From positions 372,001-436,000 of the forward strand of contig CM066918.1 in assembly GCA_033964015.1 (NCBI GenBank): DNA of 64,000 bases, written 5' to 3'. A program made the position numbers and the translations under genes. How positions within the stretch are numbered: the first letter of the stretch is position 1; each line of letters begins with the position of its first letter. This DNA comes from Scolanthus callimorphus (taxonomy: Eukaryota; Cnidaria; Anthozoa; Actiniaria; Edwardsiidae). The notes beneath the pieces were generated by a model, which ran no database searches, had not been told where the DNA came from, and worked only from the letters and a program-made list of their open reading frames with translations. Positions 28,201 to 40,175 of the stretch are shown in pieces.

Positions 28201-31200
28201 GGCATTGATACTACAGAGAGCATCAACACCCCCTTACAAGGGTGAGTCTCGCGCACTAAGCAGCCAGACGGCATTGATACTACTGAGAGCATCAACACCC
28301 CCTTACAAGGGTGAGTCTCGCGCACTAAGCAGCCAGACGGCATTGATACTACAGAGAGCATCAACACCCCCTTACAAGGGTGAGTCTCGCGCACTAAGCA
28401 GCCAGACGGCATTGATACTACAGAGAGCATCAACACCCCCTTACAAGGGTGAGTCTCGTGCACTAAGCAGCCAGACGGCATTGATACTACAGAGAGCATC
28501 AACACCCCCTTACAAGGGTGAGTCTCGCGCACTAACAGCCAGACGGCATTGATACTACAGAGAGCATCAACACCCCCTTACAAGGGTGAGTCTCGCGCAC
28601 TAAGCAGCCAGACGGCATTGATACTACAGAGAGCATCAATACCCCTTACAAGGGTGAGTCTCGCGCACTAGGCAGCCAGACGGCATTGATACTACAGAGA
28701 GCATCAACACCCCCTTACAAGGGTGAGTCTCGCGCACTAGGCAGCCAGACGGCATTGATACTACAGAGAGCATCAACACCCCCTTACAAGGGTGAGTCTC
28801 GCGCACTAAGCAGCCAGACGGCATTGATACTACAGAGAGCATCAACACCCCCTTACAAGGGTGGGTCTCGCGCACTAAGCAGCCAGACGGCATTGATACT
28901 ACTGAGAGCATCAACACCCCCTTACAAGGGTGAGTCTCGCGCACTAAGCAGCCAGACGGCATTGATACTACAGAGAGCATCAACACCCCCTTACAAGGGT
29001 GGGTCTCGCGCACTAGGCAGCCAGACGGCATTGATACTACAGAGAGCATCAACACCCCCTTACAAGGGTGAGTCTCGCGCACTAAGCAGCCAGACGGCAT
29101 TGATACTACAGAGAGCATCAACACCCCCTTACAAGGGTGGGTCTCGCGCACTAGGCAGCCAGACGGCATTGATACTACAGAGAGCATCAACACCTCCTTA
29201 CAAGGGTGAGTCTCGCGCACTAGGCAGCCAGACGGCATTGATACTACAGAGAGCATCAACACCCCCTTACAAGGGTGAGTCTCGCGCACTAAGCAGCCAG
29301 ACGGCATTGATACTACAGAGAGCATCAACACCCCTTACAAGGGTGAGTCTCGCGCACTAAGCAGCCAGACGGCATTGATACTACAGAGAGCATCAATACC
29401 CCCTTACAAGGGTGAGTCTCGCGCACTAAGCAGCCAGACGGCATTGATACTACTGAGAGCATCAACACCCCCTTACAAGGGTGAGTCTCGCGCACTAGGC
29501 AGCCAGACGGCATTGATACTATAGAGAGCATCAACACCCCCTTACAAGGGTGGGTCTCGCGCACTAAGCAGCCAGACGGCATTGATACTACAGAGAGCAT
29601 CAATACCCCCTTACAAGGGTGAGTCTCGCGCACTAGGCAGCCAGACGGCATTGATACTATAGAGAGCATCAACACCCCCTTACAAGGGTGGGTCTCGCGC
29701 ACTAAGCAGCCAGACGGCATTGATACTACAGAGAGCATCAACACCCCCTTACAAGGGTGAGTCTCGCGCACTAGGCAGCCAGACGGCATTGATACTACAG
29801 AGAGCATCAACACCCCCTTACAAGGGTGGGTCTCGCGCACTAAGCAGCCAGACGGCATTGATACTACAGAGAGCATCAACACCCCCTTACAAGGGTGGGT
29901 CTCGCGCACTAAGCAGCCAGACGGCATTGATACTATAGAGAGCATCAACACCCCCTTACAAGGGTGAGTCTCGCGCACTAGGCAGCCAGACGGCATTGAT
30001 ACTACAGAGAGCATCAACACCCCTTACAAGGGTGAGTCTCGCGCACTAAGCAGCCAGACGGCATTGATACTACAGAGAGCATCAACACCCCCTTACAAGG
30101 GTGAGTCTCGCGCACTAAGCAGCCAGACGGCATTGATACTACAGAGAGCATCAACACCCCCTTACAAGGGTGAGTCTCGCGCACTAAGCAGCCAGACGGA
30201 ATTGATACTACAGAGAGCATCAATACCTCCTTACAAGGGTGAGTCTCGCGCACTAAGCAGCCAGACGGCATTAATACTACAGAGAGCATCAATACCCCCT
30301 TACAAGGGTGGGTCTTGCGCACTAAGCAGCCAGACGGCATTGATACTACAGAGAGCATCAATACCCCCTTACAAGGGTGAGTCTCGTGCACTAAGCAGCC
30401 AGACGGCATTGATACTACAGAGAGCATCAACACCCCCTTACAAGGGTGAGTCTCGCGCACTAGGCAGCCAGACGGCATTGATACTACAGAGAGCATCAAC
30501 ACCCCCTTACAAGGGTGAGTCTCGCGCACTAACAGCCAGACGGCATTGATACTACAGAGAGCATCAACACCCCCTTACAAGGGTGAGTCTCGCGCACTAA
30601 GCAGCCAGACGGCATTGATACTACTGAGAGCATCAACACCCCCTTACAAGGGTGAGTCTCGCGCACTAAGCAGCCAGACGGCATTGATACTACAGAGAGC
30701 ATCAACACCCCCTTACAAGGGTGAGTCTCGCGCACTAAGCAGCCAGACGGCATTGATACTACAGAGAGCATCAACACCCCCTTACAAGGGTGAGTCTCGT
30801 GCACTAAGCAGCCAGACGGCATTGATACTACAGAGAGCATCAACACCCCCTTACAAGGGTGAGTCTCGCGCACTAACAGCCAGACGGCATTGATACTACA
30901 GAGAGCATCAACACCCCCTTACAAGGGTGAGTCTCGCGCACTAAGCAGCCAGACGGCATTGATACTACTGAGAGCATCAACACCCCCTTACAAGGGTGAG
31001 TCTCGCGCACTAAGCAGCCAGACGGCATTGATACTACAGAGAGCATCAACACCCCCTTACAAGGGTGAGTCTCGCGCACTAAGCAGCCAGACGGCATTGA
31101 TACTACAGAGAGCATCAACACCCCCTTACAAGGGTGAGTCTCGTGCACTAAGCAGCCAGACGGCATTGATACTACAGAGAGCATCAACACCCCCTTACAA

Positions 31201-34200
31201 GGGTGAGTCTCGCGCACTAACAGCCAGACGGCATTGATACTACAGAGAGCATCAACACCCCCTTACAAGGGTGAGTCTCGCGCACTAAGCAGCCAGACGG
31301 CATTGATACTACAGAGAGCATCAATACCCCCTTACAAGGGTGAGTCTCGCGCACTAGGCAGCCAGACGGCATTGATACTACAGAGAGCATCAACACCCCC
31401 TTACAAGGGTGAGTCTCGCGCACTAGGCAGCCAGACGGCATTGATACTACAGAGAGCATCAACACCCCCTTACAAGGGTGAGTCTCGCGCACTAAGCAGC
31501 CAGACGGCATTGATACTACAGAGAGCATCAACACCCCCTTACAAGGGTGAGTCTCGCGCACTAAGCAGCCAGACGGCATTGATACTACAGAGAGCATCAA
31601 CACCCCCTTACAAGGGTGAGTCTCGCGCACTAACAGCCAGACGGCATTGATACTACAGAGAGCATCAACACCCCCTTACAAGGGTGAGTCTCGCGCACTA
31701 ACAGCCAGACGGCATTGATACTACAGAGAGCATCAACACCCCCTTACAAGGGTGAGTCTCGCGCACTAACAGCCAGACGGCATTGATACTACAGAGAGCA
31801 TCAACACCCCCTTACAAGGGTGAGTCTCGCGCACTAAGCAGCCAGACGGCATTGATACTACAGAGAGCATCAACACCCCCTTACAAGGGTGAGTCTCGCG
31901 CACTAACAGCCAGACGGCATTGATACTACAGAGAGCATCAACACCCCCTTACAAGGGTGAGTCTCGCGCACTAAGCAGCCAGACGGCATTGATACTACTG
32001 AGAGCATCAACACCCCCTTACAAGGGTGAGTCTCGCGCACTAAGCAGCCAGACGGCATTGATACTACAGAGAGCATCAACACCCCCTTACAAGGGTGAGT
32101 CTCGCGCACTAAGCAGCCAGACGGCATTGATACTACAGAGAGCATCAACACCCCCTTACAAGGGTGAGTCTCGTGCACTAAGCAGCCAGACGGCATTGAT
32201 ACTACAGAGAGCATCAACACCCCTTACAAGGGTGAGTCTCGCGCACTAACAGCCAGACGGCATTGATACTACAGAGAGCATCAACACCCCTTACAAGGGT
32301 GAGTCTCGCGCACTAAGCAGCCAGACGGCATTGATACTACTGAGAGCATCAACACCCCCTTACAAGGGTGAGTCTCGCGCACTAAGCAGCCAGACGGCAT
32401 TGATACTACAGAGAGCATCAACACCCCCTTACAAGGGTGAGTCTCGCGCACTAAGCAGCCAGACGGCATTGATACTACAGAGAGCATCAACACCCCCTTA
32501 CAAGGGTGAGTCTCGCGCACTAGGCAGCCAGACGGCATTGATACTACAGAGAGCATCAACACCCCCTTACAAGGGTGAGTCTCGCGCACTAAGCAGCCAG
32601 ACGGCATTGATACTACAGAGAGCATCAACACCCCCTTACAAGGGTGAGTCTCGCGCACTAAGCAGCCAGACGGCATTGATACTACAGAGAGCATCAACAC
32701 CCCCTTACAAGGGTGAGTCTCGCGCACTAAGCAGCCAGACGGAATTGATACTACAGAGAGCATCAATACCTCCTTACAAGGGTGAGTCTCGCGCACTAAG
32801 CAGCCAGACGGCATTAATACTACAGAGAGCATCAATACCCCCTTACAAGGGTGGGTCTTGCGCACAAAGCAGCCAGACGGCATTGATACTACAGAGAGCA
32901 TCAATACCCCCTTACAAGGGTGAGTCTCGTGCACTAAGCAGCCAGACGGCATTGATACTACAGAGAGCATCAACACCCCCTTACAAGGGTGAGTCTTGCG
33001 CACTAAGCAGCCAGACGGCATTGATACTACTGAGAGCATCAACACCCCCTTACAAGGGTGAGTCTCGTGCACTAAGCAGCCAGACGGCATTGATACTACA
33101 GAGAGCATCAACACCCCCTTACAAGGGTGAGTCTCGCGCACTAAGCAGCCAGACGGCATTGATACTACTGAGAGCATCAACACCCCCTTACAAGGGTGAG
33201 TCTCGCGCACTAAGCAGCCAGACGGCATTGATACTACAGAGAGCATCAACACCCCTTACAAGGGTGAGTCTCGCGCACTAAGCAGCCAGACGGCATTGAT
33301 ACTACAGAGAGCATCAACACCCCCTTACAAGGGTGAGTCTCGCGCACTAAGCAGCCAGACGGCATTGATACTACAGAGAGCATCAACACCCCCTTACAAG
33401 GGTGGGTCTCGCGCACTAAGCAGCCAGACGGCATTGATACTACAGAGAGCATCAACACCCCCTTACAAGGGTGGGTCTCGCGCACTAAGCAGCCAGACGG
33501 CATTGATACTATAGAGAGCATCAACACCCCCTTACAAGGGTGAGTCTCGCGCACTAGGCAGCCAGACGGCATTGATACTACAGAGAGCATCAACACCCCC
33601 TTACAAGGGTGAGTCTCGCGCACTAAGCAGCCAGACGGCATTGATACTACAGAGAGCATCAACACCCCCTTACAAGGGTGAGTCTCGCGCACTAAGCAGC
33701 CAGACGGCATTGATACTACAGAGAGCATCAACACCCCCTTACAAGGGTGAGTCTCGCGCACTAAGCAGCCAGACGGCATTAATACTACAGAGAGCATCAA
33801 CACCCCCTTACAAGGGTGAGTCTCGCGCACTAGGCAGCCAGACGGCATTGATACTACAGAGAGCATCAATACCTCCTTACAAGGGTGAGTCTCGCGCACT
33901 AAGCAGCCAGACGGCATTAATACTACAGAGAGCATCAACACCCCCTTACAAGGGTGAGTCTCGCGCACTAAGCAGCCAGACGGAATTGATACTACAGAGA
34001 GCATCAATACCTCCTTACAAGGGTGAGTCTCGCGCACTAAGCAGCCAGACGGCATTAATACTACAGAGAGCATCAATACCCCCTTACAAGGGTGGGTCTC
34101 GCGCACTAAGCAGCCAGACGGCATTGATACTACAGAGAGCATCAAGACCCCCTTACAAGGGTGAGTCTCGCGCACTAAGCAGCCAGACGGCATTGATACT

Positions 34201-37200
34201 ACAGAGAGCATCAACACCCCCTTACAAGGGTGAGTCTCGCGCACTAAGCAGCCAGACGGCATTGATACTACTGAGAGCATCAACACCCCCTTACAAGGGT
34301 GAGTCTCGCGCACTAAGCAGCCAGACGGCATTGATACTACAGAGAGCATCAACACCCCCTTACAAGGGTGGGTCTCGCGCACTAGGCAGCCAGACGGCAT
34401 TGATACTACAGAGAGCATCAACACCCCCTTACAAGGGTGAGTCTCGCGCACTAAGCAGCCAGACGGCATTGATACTACAGAGAGCATCAACACCCCTTAC
34501 AAGGGTGGGTCTCGCGCACTAGGCAGCCAGACGGCATTGATACTACAGAGAGCATCAACACCTCCTTACAAGGGTGAGTCTCGCGCACTAGGCAGCCAGA
34601 CGGCATTGATACTACAGAGAGCATCAACACCCCCTTACAAGGGTGAGTCTCGCGCACTAAGCAGCCAGACGGCATTGATACTACAGAGAGCATCAACACC
34701 CCCTTACAAGGGTGAGTCTCGCGCACTAAGCAGCCAGACGGCATTGATACTACAGAGAGCATCAACACCCCCTTACAAGGGTGAGTCTCGCGCACTAAGC
34801 AGCCAGACGGCATTGATACTACAGAGAGCATCAACACCCCCTTACAAGGGTGAGTCTCGCGCACTAAGCAGCCAGACGGCATTGATACTACAGAGAGCAT
34901 CAACACCCCCTTACAAGGGTGAGTCTCGCGCACTAAGCAGCCAGACGGCATTGATACTACAGAGAGCATCAACACCCCCTTACAAGGGTGAGTCTCGCGC
35001 ACTAAGCAGCCAGACGGCATTGATACTACAGAGAGCATCAACACCCCCTTACAAGGGTGAGTCTCGCGCACTAAGCAGCCAGACGGCATTGATACTACAG
35101 AGAGCATCAACACCCCCTTACAAGGGTGAGTCTCGCGCACTAAGCAGCCAGACGGCATTGATACTACAGAGAGCATCAACACCCCCTTACAAGGGTGAGT
35201 CTCGCGCACTAAGCAGCCAGACGGCATTGATACTACAGAGAGCATCAACACCCCTTACAAGGGTGAGTCTCGCGCACTAAGCAGCCAGACGGCATTGATA
35301 CTACAGAGAGCATCAACACCCCCTTACAAGGGTGAGTCTCGCGCACTAAGCAGCCAGACGGCATTGATACTACAGAGAGCATCAACACCCCCTTACAAGG
35401 GTGGGTCTCGCGCACTAGGCAGCCAGACGGCATTGATACTACAGAGAGCATCAACACCCCCTTACAAGGGTGAGTCTCGCGCACTAAGCAGCCAGACGGC
35501 ATTGATACTACAGAGAGCATCAACACCCCTTACAAGGGTGAGTCTCGCGCACTAAGCAGCCAGACGGCATTGATACTACAGAGAGCATCAACACCCCCTT
35601 ACAAGGGTGAGTCTCGCGCACTAAGCAGCCAGACGGCATTGATACTACAGAGAGCATCAACACCCCCTTACAAGGGTGAGTCTCGCGCACTAGGCAGCCA
35701 GACGGCATTGATACTACAGAGAGCATCAACACCCCCTTACAAGGGTGAGTCTCGCGCACTAAGCAGCCAGACGGCATTGATACTACAGAGAGCATCAACA
35801 CCCCCTTACAAGGGTGAGTCTCGCGCACTAAGCAGCCAGACGGCATTGATACTACAGAGAGCATCAACACCCCCTTACAAGGGTGAGTCTCGCGCACTAA
35901 GCAGCCAGACGGCATTGATACTACAGAGAGCATCAACACCCCCTTACAAGGGTGAGTCTCGCGCACTAAGCAGCCAGACGGCATTGATACTACAGAGAGC
36001 ATCAACACCCCCTTACAAGGGTGAGTCTCGCGCACTAAGCAGCCAGACGGCATTGATACTACAGAGAGCATCAACACCCCCTTACAAGGGTGAGTCTCGC
36101 GCACTAAGCAGCCAGACGGCATTGATACTACAGAGAGCATCAACACCCCCTTACAAGGGTGAGTCTCGCGCACTAAGCAGCCAGACGGCATTGATACTAC
36201 AGAGAGCATCAACACCCCCTTACAAGGGTGAGTCTCGCGCACTAAGCAGCCAGACGGCATTGATACTACAGAGAGCATCAACACCCCCTTACAAGGGTGA
36301 GTCTCGCGCACTAGGCAGCCAGACGGCATTGATACTACAGAGAGCATCAACACCCCTTACAAGGGTGGGTCTCGCGCACTAAGCAGCCAGACGGCATTGA
36401 TACTACAGAGAGCATCAACACCCCTTACAAGGGTGGGTCTCGCGCACTAAGCAGCCAGACGGCATTGATACTATAGAGAGCATCAACACCCCCTTACAAG
36501 GGTGAGTCTCGCGCACTAGGCAGCCAGACGGCATTGATACTACAGAGAGCATCAACACCCCCTTACAAGGGTGAGTCTCGCGCACTAAGCAGCCAGACGG
36601 CATTGATACTACAGAGAGCATCAACACCCCCTTACAAGGGTGAGTCTCGCGCACTAAGCAGCCAGACGGCATTGATACTACAGAGAGCATCAACACCCCC
36701 TTACAAGGGTGAGTCTCGCGCACTAAGCAGCCAGACGGCATTGATACTACAGAGAGCATCAATACCTCCTTACAAGGGTGAGTCTCGCGCACTAAGCAGC
36801 CAGACGGCATTAATACTACAGAGAGCATCAACACCCCCTTACAAGGGTGAGTCTCGCGCACTAAGCAGCCAGACGGAATTGATACTACAGAGAGCATCAA
36901 TACCTCCTTACAAGGGTGAGTCTCGCGCACTAAGCAGCCAGACGGCATTAATACTACAGAGAGCATCAATACCCCCTTACAAGGGTGGGTCTTGCGCACT
37001 AAGCAGCCAGACGGCATTGATACTACAGAGAGCATCAAGACCCCCTTACAAGGGTGAGTCTCGTGCACTAAGCAGCCAGACGGCATTGATACTACAGAGA
37101 GCATCAACACCCCCTTACAAGGGTGAGTCTCGCGCACTAAGCAGCCAGACGGCATTGATACTACTGAGAGCATCAACACCCCCTTACAAGGGTGAGTCTC

Positions 37201-39742
37201 GCGCACTAAGCAGCCAGACGGCATTGATACTACAGAGAGCATCAACACCCCCTTACAAGGGTGGGTCTCGCGCACTAGGCAGCCAGACGGCATTGATACT
37301 ACAGAGAGCATCAACACCCCCTTACAAGGGTGAGTCTCGCGCACTAAGCAGCCAGACGGCATTGATACTACAGAGAGCATCAACACCCCCTTACAAGGGT
37401 GGGTCTCGCGCACTAGGCAGCCAGACGGCATTGATACTACAGAGAGCATCAACACCCCCTTACAAGGGTGAGTCTCGCGCACTAGGCAGCCAGACGGCAT
37501 TGATACTACAGAGAGCATCAACACCCCTTACAAGGGTGAGTCTCGCGCACTAAGCAGCCAGACGGCATTGATACTACAGAGAGCATCAACACCCCCTTAC
37601 AAGGGTGAGTCTCGCGCACTAAGCAGCCAGACGGCATTGATACTACAGAGAGCATCAACACCCCCTTACAAGGGTGAGTCTCGCGCACTAAGCAGCCAGA
37701 CGGCATTGATACTACAGAGAGCATCAATACCCCCTTACAAGGGTGAGTCTCGCGCACTAGGCAGCCAGACGGCATTGATACTATAGAGAGCATCAACACC
37801 CCCTTACAAGGGTGGGTCTCGCGCACTAAGCAGCCAGACGGCATTGATACTACAGAGAGCATCAACACCCCCTTACAAGGGTGAGTCTCGCGCACTAGGC
37901 AGCCAGACGGCATTGATACTACAGAGAGCATCAACACCCCCTTACAAGGGTGAGTCTCGCGCACTAAGCAGCCAGACGGCATTGATACTACAGAGAGCAT
38001 CAACACCCCCTTACAAGGGTGGGTCTCGCGCACTAAGCAGCCAGACGGCATTGATACTACAGAGAGCATCAACACCCCCTTACAAAGGTGAGTCTCGCGC
38101 ACTAGGCAGCCAGACGGCATTGATACTATAGAGAGCATCAACACCCCCTTACAAGGGTGGGTCTCGCGCACTAAGCAGCCAGACGGCATTGATACTACAG
38201 AGAGCATCAATACCCCCTTACAAGGGTGAGTCTCGCGCACTAAGCAGCCAGACGGCATTGATACTACAGAGAGCATCAACACCCCCTTACAAGGGTGAGT
38301 CTCGCGCACTAGGCAGCCAGACGGCATTGATACTACAGAGAGCATCAACACCCCCTTACAAGGGTGAGTCTCGCGCACTAAGCAGCCAGACGGCATTGAT
38401 ACTACAGAGAGCATCAACACCCCCTTACAAGGGTGGGTCTCGCGCACTAAGCAGCCAGACGGCATTGATACTACAGAGAGCATCAACACCCCCTTACAAG
38501 GGTGGGTCTCGCGCACTAAGCAGCCAGACGGCATTGATACTATAGAGAGCATCAACACCCCCTTACAAGGGTGAGTCTCGCGCACTAGGCAGCCAGACGG
38601 CATTGATACTACAGAGAGCATCAACACCCCCTTACAAGGGCGAGTCTCGCGCACTAAGCAGCCAGACGGCATTGATACTACAGAGAGCATCAATACCCCC
38701 TTACAAGGGTGAGTCTCGCGCACTAGGCAGCCAGACGGCATTAATACTACAGAGAGCATCAACACCCCCTTACAAGGGTGAGTCTCGCGCACTAAGCAGC
38801 CAGACGGCATTGATACTACAGAGAGCATCAACACCCCCTTACAAGGGTGAGTCTCGCGCACTAAGCAGCCAGACGGCATTGATACTACAGAGAGCATCAA
38901 CACCCCCTTACAAAGGTGAGTCTCGCGCACTAGGCAGCCAGACGGCATTGATACTATAGAGAGCATCAACACCCCCTTACAAGGGTGAGTCTCGCGCACT
39001 AAGCAGCCAGACGGCATTGATACTACAGAGAGCATCAACACCCCCTTACAAGGGTGAGTCTCGCGCACTAAGCAGCCAGACGGCATTGATACTATAGAGA
39101 GCATCAACACCCCCTTACAAGGGTGAGTCTCGCGCACTAAGCAGCCAGACGGCATTGATACTACAGAGAGCATCAACACCCCCTTACAAGGGTGAGTCTC
39201 GTGCACTAAGCGGCCAGACGGCATTGATACTACAGAGAGCATCAACACCCCCTTACAAGGGTGAGTCTCGCGCACTAAGCGGCCAGACGGCATTGATACT
39301 ACAGAGAGCATCAACACCCCCTTACAAGGGTGGGTCTCGCGCACTAGGCAGCCAGACGGCTTTGATACTACAGAGAGCATCAATACCCCCTTACAAGGGT
39401 GAGTCTCGCGCACTAGGCAGCCAGACGGCATTGATACTACAGAGAGCATCAACACCCCCTTACAAGGGTGAGTCTCGCGCACTAGGCAGCCAGACGGCAT
39501 TGATACTACAGAGAGCATCAACACCCCCTTACAAGGGTGAGTCTCGCGCACTAAGCAGCCAGACGGCATTGATACTACAGAGAGCATCAACACCCCCTTA
39601 CAAGGGTGAGTCTCGCGCACTAAGCAGCCAGACGGCATTGATACTACAGAGAGCATCAACACCCCCTTACAAGGGTGAGTCTCGCGCACTAGGCAGCCAG
39701 ACGGCATTGATACTATAGAGAGCATCAACACCCCCTTACAAG
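25282..39742. repeat. 69-bp satellite array, about 210 tandem copies
   Basis: A single 69-bp unit (one stretch reads GGCATTGATACTACAGAGAG) repeats head-to-tail without interruption for 14.46 kb. Copies differ at a few recurrent positions: CGTGCAC/CGCGCAC, AAGCAG/AGGCAG/AACAG, CTACAG/CTACTG/CTATAG, CAACACC/CAATACC, and GGTGAG/GGTGGG. Because 69 is a multiple of 3 and the unit has no stop in one frame of each strand, long apparent ORFs appear on both strands. They are broken by single-base deletions (a missing C in CCCCC, a missing G in TAAGCAG) that recur at scattered units, so this is not a protein-coding array. The left edge is degenerate (AAAAGCC and ATATCCCC variants). The right edge stops abruptly after TTACAAG. 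The array lies between the 3' ends of creatinase and the FSIP2 homologue. Confidence 0.97.
27846..32250. repeat. Higher-order repeat zone within the satellite (344-bp, five-unit cassettes)
   Basis: Units carrying the single-base deletion (CACTAACAGCC) recur 343-344 bp apart at about 27846, 28190 and 28534, and again at about 30535, 30878 and 31222. This is one deletion-marked unit per five (5 x 69 - 1). Within cassettes the order of the CTACTG and CGTGCAC variants is the same each time. Near 31633-31770 the marked unit is itself repeated consecutively. This is the pattern left by unequal exchange of multi-unit blocks. Confidence 0.8.
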
Positions 39743-40175
39743 AGGTACAAAGGATTGTTATAAGTCAGGTGGTAAAGAAACAGTAACATCCAAAACTAGA
39801 GACCTCAAAACCCTGAAGCTGTTTCTTCTGTAAGTCACCTGGCCTAAGGGGCATTCTAAGGGCAAACGAGCAACCGAATCAGGGGTACGTAGTGAAGAAT
39901 GGCATTATTGTAACTATCAGTAAATTACAGAAACACTTGAGATCATAATCTCAAATAACAGTTTAATGCGGGTTAACTGTAGTTAGAAATTTAACAATAT
40001 TGAAACTGAATCTGCAAAAATCTGCATAACTGGCGATGAGTATAAAAAATAAATGACAACCATATAATGATTTTGAATGCAAGTTGTAGAAGCTTGTATA
40101 TCTAAAGTCAAATAATAAAGTACCGATATATTTAAACAAGTAAGAAATGTTCATTGATCATCAGTGGAGCGCATG
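39743..40175. other. 3' flank of the FSIP2 homologue
   Basis: On the minus strand ATTAAA at 39967-39962 lies about 210 nt past the stop codon at 40176 and could be its polyadenylation signal. No other feature is visible before the satellite edge. Confidence 0.45.

Noticed and set aside
37518..39731. Minus-strand ORF of 737 codons, and dozens of similar ORFs on both strands, in the satellite
   Set aside because: They follow only from a 69-bp unit lacking stops. Both strands are equally open and single-base deletions break them at random units.
25282..39742. CRISPR array
   Set aside because: The copies are directly adjacent with no variable spacers, and the genome is eukaryotic.
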